Below the pieces are notes generated by a model. The model did no database searches. It was not told where the DNA came from and worked only from the letters and a program-made list of their open reading frames with translations. DNA of 64,000 nucleotides, from NCBI GenBank assembly GCA_947624725.1, contig CANQLP010000002.1:62001-126000 (forward strand). Direction: 5' to 3'. The stretch is from an uncultured Clostridia bacterium (GTDB taxonomy: Bacteria > Bacillota_A > Clostridia > TANB77 > CAG-508). This document shows positions 8,830 to 16,964 of this stretch, one piece after another (within the stretch, counting starts at the first letter, position 1; each line of letters starts with the position of its first letter). The position numbers and the translations under genes are program-made.

Positions 8830-10002
8830 TTACTTATTAATTTTTATCATCAACCTTGCATAATATATAATGGCAATAGAGACGAAAACTAATAATATTT
8901 TAAAATAAATTATATTATTAAGAAAGCTAATAGCAAAAAGTATTGTATATCCAATAAGTCTAGCAATATTAAGCGACATCTCAGATATTACTTGATGCTC
9001 TGCTAAATAATCTTGAGTGATTGTTTTATCTGCGTTTATAATGCTATATCGTTTTTCTTCTGCATTATTTATTAATATTATTAAGAATACACTATTTATC
9101 AAATTATATATAATTACAGTTATTTTACTTATATTAAATAATAGTAAAATGACTCCTAATACAGACATAATAGCACTTGCAATTAATACAGTATTATTAT
9201 TTTTTAATCTTTTTTGAAATATGTATACAGATAATATTGAGCAAAAAGCAAATATTGTTGTCAAAATTCCTAAACTGATATTAGTTTTGAAAGTAAGGAC
9301 AATCATTATGGTTACAAGAGTTTCTAAAAGATAGTTAACGATTCCCTCATAAAACATTATTTTATAAAAATTTTTTATTTTCTCATTTTTACTTTCTTTT
9401 AAATATGTAATAAAGCTATTTAAACTATATTTCTTTGCTTTAGTTAAATCTTTTTCTTTTATTAATAGAGAAAAAGAAAATTGTATTATAGATAAAATTA
9501 CAACAACCGCTGCAACGCTTGAAAAAGATGTTAGTTCTATTGATGTTCCAAATATGAATGGAAAAATAATTTTAAGTGTTTTTGATATCATAGATTTAGT
9601 AGAAACAAACTTATTTGAAACATCACTTGCATATTCATTTACTAATAAGTGTCCAGCAGACCATAGAAAACCTTGTACAATACCGTAAAAAATTCCAAGA
9701 TAAATATAATAATTAATTATTTTATCTTTTAATAATGATATTGTTAAGACATATATGCAGTATAAAATAATACCAAATCTAAAAATTGGTACTTGCATTT
9801 TATTTTTTATGATTTTTCCTAAAATTATAAAAGTCAGTATTATGAATATAAAAGACATTATATAAAATACAGAAATTATTTTATAATTATAGTTAGTTAA
9901 TGTATAAAAATATGCTACCATAAATGTATTTATAAACATATATAGTATATTATTTATTAGTAGAGAGCCCATTAGACCTATAATGCTTCGTTCTTTTTCC
10001 AT
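8830..10002 (-). CDS. Major facilitator superfamily transporter
   Basis: A 390-residue membrane protein with about twelve hydrophobic helices and only short polar loops. The N-terminal half holds GIFYGIVQGFLWSAGHLLVNEYAS, where the acidic and glycine residues of TM4-5 resemble MFS multidrug or sugar transporters (MFS_1). No substrate can be assigned. A ribosome site AGGAGAAAG precedes the ATG at 10002. It is divergent from the folate operon. Confidence 0.75.
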   Translation of the reverse strand: MEKERSIIGLMGSLLINNILYMFINTFMVAYFYTLTNYNYKIISVFYIMSFIFIILTFIILGKIIKNKMQVPIFRFGIILYCIYVLTISLLKDKIINYYIYLGIFYGIVQGFLWSAGHLLVNEYASDVSNKFVSTKSMISKTLKIIFPFIFGTSIELTSFSSVAAVVVILSIIQFSFSLLIKEKDLTKAKKYSLNSFITYLKESKNEKIKNFYKIMFYEGIVNYLLETLVTIMIVLTFKTNISLGILTTIFAFCSILSVYIFQKRLKNNNTVLIASAIMSVLGVILLLFNISKITVIIYNLINSVFLIILINNAEEKRYSIINADKTITQDYLAEHQVISEMSLNIARLIGYTILFAISFLNNIIYFKILLVFVSIAIIYYARLMIKINK

Positions 10003-10167
10003 TTCTTTCTCCTTAGTATTTATATTTGTATAATAATATTATAAACTGTAAAATATATAAAATCAATTTATTTTTTTCTATGAAGCTAATAATTAAATAA
10101 TTTTTTAGATAAAACAAAATTTTCTTGCTTTCTATTGACGAAATATGTAAAATGTTGTATTATATTA

Positions 10168-10270
10168 TTCATAGAGTAAGAAATAAATAGTTAAGACTTA
10201 TCATACGGGAAGTTGATGATAGGGCAAAAGGAGGAATCCTTGCTTATTTATTTTTGCATTCCGCTATGAA
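10168..10270 (+). promoter_or_regulatory. Tetrahydrofolate (THF) riboswitch
   Basis: The outer stem TTCATAG / CTATGAA closes a domain containing AGAGUA, UUAAG, GGGAAGUUG and the conserved GCAUUCCGCUAUG 3' segment, the hallmarks of the THF riboswitch class. It lies directly upstream of folT and folC, which take up and trap folate, so ligand and target agree. The identification is by motif reading; a covariance-model search was not possible. Confidence 0.85.
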
Positions 10271-10336
10271 ATTGAAGAAATATTTTTATATTAATTTAAT
10301 CTTCTTTCATGGGCTCTAGAGAAAGGAGCTTTTTTT

Positions 10337-10891
10337 ATGCAAACTATGTCAAAGACAAAAAAACTTATACTTTCAGCATTGTTACTTACACTATCTATTA
10401 TACTATCTAGATTTTTATCTATCAAAACCCCATTACTTGCAATAAGTTTTAATTTTGTGCCATTAATGCTTGCAGCATTTTGGTTAGGACCAAAGTACAC
10501 CGTAATCATATCTGTACTTTCAGACCTTATTGGAGCAATACTATTTCCATTTGGGGAATATTTTGTAGGATTTACTGTAACAGCTGGAATATTAGGCTTG
10601 ATTTTTGGACTATCACTTTATAAAAAAGGTGAAGAATATGGAAATAAAGAATTAATCGTGAGATTAATAATTGCAAGTGTTTTAGGTGGAATACTTGTAA
10701 ATCTTTTGCTAAATACACTTTGGCTTGTTATTATGTATGATAAAGCATTTTTTGCAGTACTTTCTACAAGAATTGTAAAAGAAGTTATAATGGTTCCAAT
10801 ACAAGTTATTGTAATGTTTGCACTTATTACAGCACTAAAGCCAATTACTAAAAAATATTTATTTGAAGAACAGGAAACAAAAGAAGAATAA
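10337..10891 (+). CDS. folT: Folate ECF transporter substrate-binding S component
   Basis: Membrane-embedded folate-binding component of an energy-coupling factor transporter. The 184 residues have five to six hydrophobic helices, with LILSALLLTLSIILSRF at the start, the FNFVPLMLAAFWLGPKYT segment typical of FolT, and a short charged tail. The gene follows a THF riboswitch and is followed by folC, ecfA and ecfT in one direction, so the operon encodes a complete dedicated folate importer plus a trapping enzyme. Ribosome site AAGGAGC precedes the ATG at 10337. Confidence 0.92.
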   Translation: MQTMSKTKKLILSALLLTLSIILSRFLSIKTPLLAISFNFVPLMLAAFWLGPKYTVIISVLSDLIGAILFPFGEYFVGFTVTAGILGLIFGLSLYKKGEEYGNKELIVRLIIASVLGGILVNLLLNTLWLVIMYDKAFFAVLSTRIVKEVIMVPIQVIVMFALITALKPITKKYLFEEQETKEE

Positions 10892-10897
10892 AAATTA

Positions 10898-10921
10898 AGG
10901 GTGGAATTTTACTTCCACCCT
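10898..10921 (+). other. Intercistronic hairpin between folT and folC
   Basis: AGGGTGGAA and TTCCACCCT form a nine-pair stem in the 60-base gap. There is no T run after it, so it may be an attenuator or mRNA-stability element instead of a full terminator. Confidence 0.55.
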
Positions 10922-10950
10922 ATCTAAAAAAGAGTTAGAAGGAGAAAACA

Positions 10951-12215
10951 ATGAATATAGAAGAATACTTGTCAAAATTTGCAGTAGTTACAAGAGAACC
11001 AACACTTGATGCTATGAAATATTTTATGGAGGAATTTGGAAATCCTCATAAAAAAACGAAATTTATACATATTGCAGGTACTAATGGAAAAGGTAGCGTA
11101 TGCGAAATGATTAATAATATTCTAGTAAATGCCGGATATAAAGTTGGAAAATATATTTCACCACACCTTGTAAAATATAATGAAAGAATTGCAATAAATA
11201 ATAAAGAAATTACGGATAAAGAAATATCAGAAATTTTAGAAAGAATCTCAAAAAAGGTGGATATATACAATAGCACACATGATATTAAGGTAAAGGAATT
11301 TGAAGTTGTAACAACACTTGCACTTATTTATTTTGCAGAGAATAACTGCGATTTTGTAGTATTAGAGACAGGACTTCGGCGGAATAGATGACTGTACAAA
11401 TATTGCAGATGGAATGATTTCTGTAATTACTGATATTGGATATGATCATATGGATATTTTGGGAAAAACTATAGAGGAGATAACAAGAAAAAAGGCAGGA
11501 ATCATCAAAGAAAATAATGATACTGTTATGTATGAACAAGAAAAGACAATTACAGATATAATAAAAGATACTTGTACAAAGAAAAATAATACTTTGCATT
11601 TAGTAAGTAGTGAAAAAATAGAAAATTATTCATTTAATAAAGAATTTCAAAAATTTGATTATAAAAATTATAAAGATATTTGCATAAATCTAAAAGGAAA
11701 ATGCCAAACATCAAATGCAATTCTTGCACTTGAATGTATGGATATTTTAAAAAGTAAAGGATATGAGATTAAAGATGAAGCAATAAGAAAAGGACTAAAA
11801 ACAGTTATTCATAGGGCAAGATTTGAGCTTTTAAGTAAAAATCCAGAAGTTATATATGATGGTGGGCACAATGAAAATGCAATTAAAAATTTAAAGGAAA
11901 TGATAAATCAGTATTATCCAAATGAAAAGAAGATATATATAATTTCTATTTTGAAATCAAAGGACTATAAAACAGTGATAAGGCTTTTAACAGAAGATAA
12001 ATCAGGTATATTCATTTTTACAAGTGGAAATGATGAAAATAGGTATGTTGCTAAAGAGGAATTGTTTAGGGAAGCGGAAAAATATTTAAAACAAAATATA
12101 TATAAAGCAGAATTAATATCTGCAATAAATGAAGCAAAGACAAAATGCAGAAATGAAGTAATTATGATTATACGGAAGTTTCTATGTTTATGGAGATGTT
12201 ATTAAATTATTTTAG
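10951..12215 (+). CDS. folC: Dihydrofolate/folylpolyglutamate synthase (two CGGN sites)
   Basis: Adds glutamate to folates so they stay in the cell. The P-loop is IAGTNGKGSV (residues about 42-52), followed by YISPHLVKYNERI, FVVLETGLGG, DIGYDHMDILG, and a C-terminal RARFELL-YDGGHNENA segment. Two in-frame CGG triplets (11377-11379 and 12173-12175) break the conventional frame; skipping each C restores LETGL-GG-IDDC at a catalytic-region glycine and IMI-GSFYVYGDVIKLF at the very end, exactly the family's C-terminal GSFYVVG-like motif. The full product is about 420 residues, normal for FolC. It sits between folT and ecfA. Confidence 0.94.
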
Positions 12216-12230
12216 AAGGGATAAAAATAC

Positions 12231-12947
12231 ATGATAGAAATTTCAAATTTAAGTTATAAATATAAAAATGGAGAAAAAGTATTAGAGGATATAAATCTAA
12301 AAATCAAAGAAGGAGAAATTGTATCTATTATTGGAAAAAATGGATCTGGAAAATCAACTTTAGGGAGACTAATTTCAGGAATTACTTATCCAAGTCATGG
12401 CGATATTTTGATAGATGATATAAATACAAAAAATAAGGAAAAATTTATTGAACTTAGAAAAAAGATAGGAATCGTATTTCAAAATCCAGAGAACCAAATA
12501 ATATTTAATAATGTGCATGATGATTTGGTATTTGCTTTGGATAATCTTAAAATAGAGGATAAGGAAGAAAAAATTGATGAGGCACTAAAAAAAGTAGGAA
12601 TGTATGAATACAAAAACAAAGAAGCATATGATTTATCACTTGGACAAAAACAGAGAATAACGATTGCAGGGGTACTTTCTATAGCACCTAAATATATTGT
12701 TATGGACGAGCCTACTGCAATGCTTGACACGGCAGGAAAAAATGATGTAAGAGAAATCGTAAAAAATCTTAAAAAAAGTGGCTTTACTATAATTTATATA
12801 ACAAATATTATAGAAGAAGTATATATGTCTGATAGGATTATCGTATTAGATAAAGGAAAAATTGTAAGAGAATTTGAAACCAAAAATATTTCAGAAAATA
12901 TTGAATTTTTAAGAAATAATGGTTTTATAATAGAAGAAAAACTTTAG
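12231..12947 (+). CDS. ecfA: Energy-coupling factor transporter ATPase
   Basis: ABC ATPase that powers ECF import. The 238 residues contain Walker A (IGKNGSGKST, about residue 36), Q-loop (VFQNPENQI), signature LSLGQKQR and Walker B with YIVMDEPTAMLD. Only one ATPase gene is present, while ECF modules usually encode EcfA1 and EcfA2; either it forms a homodimer or a partner lies elsewhere. It is followed 17 bases later by ecfT. Confidence 0.92.
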   Translation: MIEISNLSYKYKNGEKVLEDINLKIKEGEIVSIIGKNGSGKSTLGRLISGITYPSHGDILIDDINTKNKEKFIELRKKIGIVFQNPENQIIFNNVHDDLVFALDNLKIEDKEEKIDEALKKVGMYEYKNKEAYDLSLGQKQRITIAGVLSIAPKYIVMDEPTAMLDTAGKNDVREIVKNLKKSGFTIIYITNIIEEVYMSDRIIVLDKGKIVREFETKNISENIEFLRNNGFIIEEKL

Positions 12948-12964
12948 AAGGGGTTAATGTTAAT

Positions 12965-13540
12965 ATGATTGTGGCATTAGAATTTTTAACATTTTTGATA
13001 TATGCAAGTTTAATATTTTTCATAAAAAACTATAGTAATTTAGTTATAGTTTTATTAATTAATCTTATTTTGATGGTTATTTTAAGAATAAATGCAAGAA
13101 AAACATTATTATTTTTATTAAAATGCTCGCCATTCATACTATTTACTGGAATTATAAATATACTTTTAAGTAATATAGAATATGGCATTTTAATATCGAT
13201 TAGATTAATTTTAGTATGCCAAGTAACTTATATTTTTTCAAGAAAAATGACACCGAAAAAGATGCAAACTGCAATAGAAAAAATTTGTATACCACTTAAA
13301 ATATTTAGGATAAATCCAAGAGAAATAGGAGTAATGGTAAGTATTAGCATTGCATTTATTCCAATTCTAAAAAAAGAGTTAGAAAATATTAAATATTCGT
13401 TGACTTCAAAGGGATTTAAAGTAAATTTCCTAAATATTGTAAAAAATCCAAATGCAGTATTTTTACCACTTATTACTTCAGTTATAAAAAGAACATCAGA
13501 AATAGAATATAGTATGATTGCAAAGGGATATGTGAGCTAG
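12965..13540 (+). CDS. ecfT: Energy-coupling factor transporter transmembrane protein
   Basis: The scaffold T component that links FolT to the ATPase. The 191 residues have several N-terminal helices and a C-terminal coupling region with FRINPREIGVMVSISIAFIPILKKELENI and a SLTSKGF motif of the EcfT Ala-Arg-Gly-like coupling helices. It is shorter than most EcfT proteins (about 260). Last gene of the folate operon. Confidence 0.88.
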   Translation: MIVALEFLTFLIYASLIFFIKNYSNLVIVLLINLILMVILRINARKTLLFLLKCSPFILFTGIINILLSNIEYGILISIRLILVCQVTYIFSRKMTPKKMQTAIEKICIPLKIFRINPREIGVMVSISIAFIPILKKELENIKYSLTSKGFKVNFLNIVKNPNAVFLPLITSVIKRTSEIEYSMIAKGYVS

Positions 13541-13562
13541 ATTACATATGAAAAACAGGTAC

Positions 13563-13591
13563 TTTACTTTTTTACAAAAAGATTGTATAAT
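13563..13591 (+). promoter_or_regulatory. Promoter of tyrS
   Basis: TTTACT (13563-13568) and TATAAT (13586-13591), 17 bases apart. No T-box leader is visible between it and tyrS. Confidence 0.7.
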
Positions 13592-13624
13592 ATTAGTTAA
13601 TTAGTGCGAAAAGGGGCAAGTAAA

Positions 13625-14839
13625 ATGAGTAATGTTTTAGAAGAACTAGAAAAAAGAGGATATGTAGAACAATTAACAAATGGAGAAGAATTAAGAAAAT
13701 TATTAAATAAAGAAAGTGTTAGATTTTATATAGGAATAGATCCAACAGCTGATAGTTTGCATATAGGGCACTTTGTATCATTAATGGTGGCTTCAAGGCT
13801 TCAAAAAGCAGGACATAAGCCAATAATTTTAATGGGCGGTGGAACAGCATCTATTGGTGATCCATCAGGTAAAACTGATATGAGAAAAATGATGACAAGA
13901 GAGACAATTGACAAAAACGTAGAAGCTATAAAAAAACAAGTAGAAAGATTTGTATCATTTGAAGGAGAAAATGCTGCAATAATTGTAAATAATGCAGATT
14001 GGCTACTTGGACTTAAATATATAGATTTCATGAGAGATATTGGAACACAGTTTTCAGTAAATAAGATGCTTGCTGCAGAATGTTATAAAGCAAGATTAGA
14101 TACAGGTCTTACATTTTTTGAAATGGGATATATGTTAATGCAAAGTTACGATTTCCTATATTTATATGATAAATACAATTGTAAATTAGAAATCGGTGGA
14201 AATGACCAGTGGTCTAATATAATAGGTGGAGTAGAATTAGTTAGGAAGATGAGAACAGATGAAGCATATGGGCTTACATTTAAACTACTTACTACTGCAG
14301 AAGGTAAAAAAATGGGAAAAACTGAAAAAGGAGCTTTATGGCTAAACCCTGAAAAAACATCTCCTTATGAATTTTACCAATACTGGAGAAATATAGGAGA
14401 TACAGAGGTAGAAAAAGTCTTAAGCTTACTTACATTTTTACCTGATGAAGAAGTTAAAAGATTATCTAGTCTAAAAGATGAGAAGATAAATGAAGCAAAG
14501 GAATTAGCTGCATTTGAAATTACTAAATTAATACATGGTGAAGTTGAAGCCATAAAGGCAAAAGACGCTGCAAAAGCATTGTTTGAAGGACAAGGAAATA
14601 CAGAAAATATGCCAAAAACAAAAATCCAAAATGCAAATATTTCTTTAGTAGATGCAATAGTATCTTCTGGAATTGCACCATCTAAAGGGCAAGCAAGAAC
14701 TTTAATTTCACAAGGTGGAATATCATTAAACGATGAAACTATAAAAGATATAAGTTATATGCTATCAGAAAAGGACTTTAAAGATGGATATGCAATACTT
14801 AAAAAAGGTAAAAAAGTATATCATAAATTAGAATTATAA
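13625..14839 (+). CDS. tyrS: Tyrosine--tRNA ligase
   Basis: Charges tRNA-Tyr. The 404 residues begin MSNVLEELEKRGYVEQ, with YIGIDPTADSLHIGHF (HIGH motif), GGNDQWSNI, KMGKTEKGALWL as the KMSKS equivalent, and a C-terminal S4 RNA-binding domain (DAIVSSGIAPSKGQARTLI). An in-frame GTG at 13604 would add seven residues, but AAAAGGGG lies between it and the ATG at 13625, which is the better start. All CGG triplets in the gene are out of frame. Confidence 0.97.
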   Translation: MSNVLEELEKRGYVEQLTNGEELRKLLNKESVRFYIGIDPTADSLHIGHFVSLMVASRLQKAGHKPIILMGGGTASIGDPSGKTDMRKMMTRETIDKNVEAIKKQVERFVSFEGENAAIIVNNADWLLGLKYIDFMRDIGTQFSVNKMLAAECYKARLDTGLTFFEMGYMLMQSYDFLYLYDKYNCKLEIGGNDQWSNIIGGVELVRKMRTDEAYGLTFKLLTTAEGKKMGKTEKGALWLNPEKTSPYEFYQYWRNIGDTEVEKVLSLLTFLPDEEVKRLSSLKDEKINEAKELAAFEITKLIHGEVEAIKAKDAAKALFEGQGNTENMPKTKIQNANISLVDAIVSSGIAPSKGQARTLISQGGISLNDETIKDISYMLSEKDFKDGYAILKKGKKVYHKLEL

Positions 14840-14857
14840 GAAAATTTATGAAAACCG

Positions 14858-14886
14858 TTGAAAAATAAAAAAAAATGTGATACAAT
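14858..14886 (+). promoter_or_regulatory. Promoter of secG
   Basis: TTGAAA (14858-14863) and TACAAT (14881-14886), 17 bases apart, upstream of secG. Confidence 0.6.
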
Positions 14887-14928
14887 ATTTAATGCTTTAT
14901 AAGAGTTTTAGAAAGGAATGTAAAAGAC

Positions 14929-15174
14929 ATGGAAATTATTAAAAATATATTATTAGTTATATATGTTATTGTAACATTAGTTTTAATAGTACTTACATTA
15001 ATGCAAACAAAGGATGATTCAGGAGTATCAAGTACAATAACAGGTTCTAGTACAAATAATTTTTATAATCAAAATAAAGGTAGAACAAAAGAAGGAAGAA
15101 TGAAGAGATGGACAATTGGGCTTGGAATTGCATTTGCAGTTTTAGCAGTTGTACTTTCAATATTTTATGTATAA
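14929..15174 (+). CDS. secG: Preprotein translocase subunit SecG
   Basis: Auxiliary membrane subunit of the Sec channel. The 81 residues have two helices: residues 5-25 and about 60-80, joined by the conserved loop MQTKDDSGVSSTITGSSTNNF, and a typical KRWT-led second helix. In many Firmicutes secG precedes rnr and smpB; here it stands alone with a terminator after it. Confidence 0.93.
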   Translation: MEIIKNILLVIYVIVTLVLIVLTLMQTKDDSGVSSTITGSSTNNFYNQNKGRTKEGRMKRWTIGLGIAFAVLAVVLSIFYV

Positions 15175-15194
15175 TAAGAAAGATATAAGGGGAG

Positions 15195-15223
15195 TAGAGG
15201 GAAAACCTCTATTTCTTTTTTCT
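15195..15223 (+). terminator. Terminator of secG
   Basis: TAGAGG-GAAAA-CCTCTA stem-loop followed by TTTCTTTTTT. Confidence 0.85.
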
Positions 15224-15310
15224 ATTTTTTAGCCAAAAAATGCAGGAAAGTATAAATGGATTTTCGGCTAAATGTGATTAAAGTTATTCTAGAAAAGGAG
15301 GGAAATCTAC

Positions 15311-15578
15311 ATGCTTGATGATATGTTTATACCAGAAGATGAAAAAATAGTTTTAAATCTTCATGATATGCAAGAAGACGAGGCAAGATTTTATTTAGAA
15401 AAAGCAATAGACACGGCAGAAGATAAAATAAAAGAAATTGTTGTAGTTCATCGGGTATAGAAAAGGACAAACTTTGCTTAACATGATTAGAAAAAATTTC
15501 AAGCATGAAAGAATAGAAAGGAAGGAAATTCCGTATAATAAAGGAATAACTATTATTTATTTGAAGCCGAGAGAATAA
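15311..15578 (+). CDS. Smr-domain protein (one CGGN site)
   Basis: Small MutS-related (Smr) domain, a putative nuclease fold. Product of 88 residues: MLDDMFIPEDEKIVLNLHDM, then EARFYLEKAIDTAEDKIKEI, VVVHGYRKGQTLLNMIRKNF and GITIIYLKP. The diagnostic H-G-x-G-like motif is VVVH-GYRKGQ: the conventional frame stops right after the histidine because CGG at 15452-15454 (codon 48) is in frame; skipping its C gives the expected glycine and continues 41 residues to TAA at 15576-15578. Start ATG follows AAGGAGGGAAA. In the unshifted frame no convincing gene exists here at all. Confidence 0.88.
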
Positions 15579-15600
15579 GCTTTTTTGAAAAATAAGAAGT

Positions 15601-15629
15601 GCATAAATAAACCTTTTTTGGAAATAATA
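15601..15629 (+). promoter_or_regulatory. Possible sigma-F/sigma-G promoter of sigG
   Basis: GCATA (15601-15605) and GGAAATAAT (15620-15628) match the forespore consensus GYATA, spacer of about 14-15, GGNNANANT. SigG is known to be transcribed by sigma-F and then by itself. Confidence 0.6.
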
Positions 15630-15671
15630 ATCTAAGGAGCGAAAGATTATTTACCAAAGGAGGTTTTTTGT

Positions 15672-16442
15672 TTGATAAAGAAGGTTGAAATATGTGGTGT
15701 TAACACATCAAAATTACCTGTACTATCAAATGAAGAAAAAAATGAACTATTTGAGAGAATAAAGCAAGGAGACGAAAGCGCGAGAGAAGAATTTATAAAT
15801 GGAAATTTAAGATTAGTTTTGAGTGTGATACAAAGATTTGGAGGCCGTGGAGAAAATTCAGATGATTTATTCCAAGTTGGATGTATTGGTTTAATAAAAG
15901 CAATAGATAATTTTGATACAAGTTTAAATGTACAGTTTAGTACTTATGCTGTGCCAATGATAATAGGAGAGGTAAGGCGTTATTTAAGGGATAATAATCC
16001 AATTAGGGTTAGCAGATCTGTAAGAGATTTAGCATATAAGGCAATGCAAATGAAGGAGAAGTTAACAAAGGAGAATGGAAAAGAACCAACGATAGATATG
16101 ATTGCTAAAAATTTGGGCATTGCAAGAGAGGAGATTGCATTTAGTTTTGATGCAATACAAGATCCGATATCTCTTCAAGAGCCAGTATATAAAGAGGGAA
16201 CGGAAAGTATTTTTGTGATGGATCAAGTAAAAGATAGCAAAAATACTGATGAGAAATGGGCAGAGAACTTGAGTATAGCTGAAGCTATGAAGAAGCTAAA
16301 TAAGAGAGAAAAGTATATTATTACAAAGAGATTTTTTGATGGGAAGACTCAAATGGAGGTGGCAGAGGAGATTGGTATTTCTCAAGCCCAGGTGTCAAGG
16401 CTGGAAAAAACGGCAATTCAGAGGATAAGGAAGAAGTTGTAG
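15672..16442 (+). CDS. sigG: RNA polymerase sigma-G factor, late forespore
   Basis: Forespore-specific sigma factor. The 256 residues begin with the SigG signature KVEICGVNTSKLPVLSNEE, followed by sigma-70 regions 2 (NLRLVLSVIQRFGGRGENSDDLFQVG), 3 and 4 (QMEVAEEIGISQAQVSRLEK). The start is TTG at 15672, preceded by AAAGGAGG. SpoIIG genes (sigE, spoIIGA) usually lie upstream of sigG in Clostridia but are absent here. Its presence shows the organism forms, or recently formed, endospores. Confidence 0.95.
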   Translation: MIKKVEICGVNTSKLPVLSNEEKNELFERIKQGDESAREEFINGNLRLVLSVIQRFGGRGENSDDLFQVGCIGLIKAIDNFDTSLNVQFSTYAVPMIIGEVRRYLRDNNPIRVSRSVRDLAYKAMQMKEKLTKENGKEPTIDMIAKNLGIAREEIAFSFDAIQDPISLQEPVYKEGTESIFVMDQVKDSKNTDEKWAENLSIAEAMKKLNKREKYIITKRFFDGKTQMEVAEEIGISQAQVSRLEKTAIQRIRKKL

Positions 16443-16490
16443 AGGAGGTAGAACATTAATACTTATTTGACTTATAAATATTATTAATAT

Positions 16491-16534
16491 AAAAAATACT
16501 TGGATTTTAATAAAAAAGTCCAAGTATTTTTTAA
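16491..16534 (+). terminator. Terminator of sigG
   Basis: AAAAAATACTTGGA and TCCAAGTATTTTTT form a perfect 14-pair stem with a T tail. Confidence 0.9.
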
Positions 16535-16958
16535 AACAATTTTATGTTTATGGAATAAATTTCAAAAGTAGAAAATGCAGTTAAAAATGCAAATGGTAAA
16601 ACAGGAAAAAAGATTTAGATTATGTAATAAATCATAAATTAGGATTAAGACAATTTGAGAATATATTGAAAAAAGTATGGATAATTTAAGAGAATTATAT
16701 AATTAAATAAATAGATTATAAGTGAAAGGGTATGTTTGATGGTGTGAAAAACTTGTTGTTGCTAAAGAAACTATAAAAGTAACTAACAAGATTAAAAATA
16801 CTAAAAAAGAAATTTGGTATTGTAATGATATTGTTGCAGTGTAATTATTTTCTGTTGTTGAATTGAATATAGTTATTAATAAAATTTGTCAAATGTTGTT
16901 GTTAAATTAGTAATTTTATGATATAAAATATTATAGAGTAATTATAATATATGGGGGA
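16535..16958. other. AT-rich non-coding stretch with decayed fragments
   Basis: About 420 bases without an open gene, at the left edge of the defence island. Short reading fragments such as ENAVKNANGKTGKK are interrupted by stops and look like remnants. No tRNA, repeat or clear promoter is visible. Confidence 0.5.
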
Positions 16959-16964
16959 ATGAAA

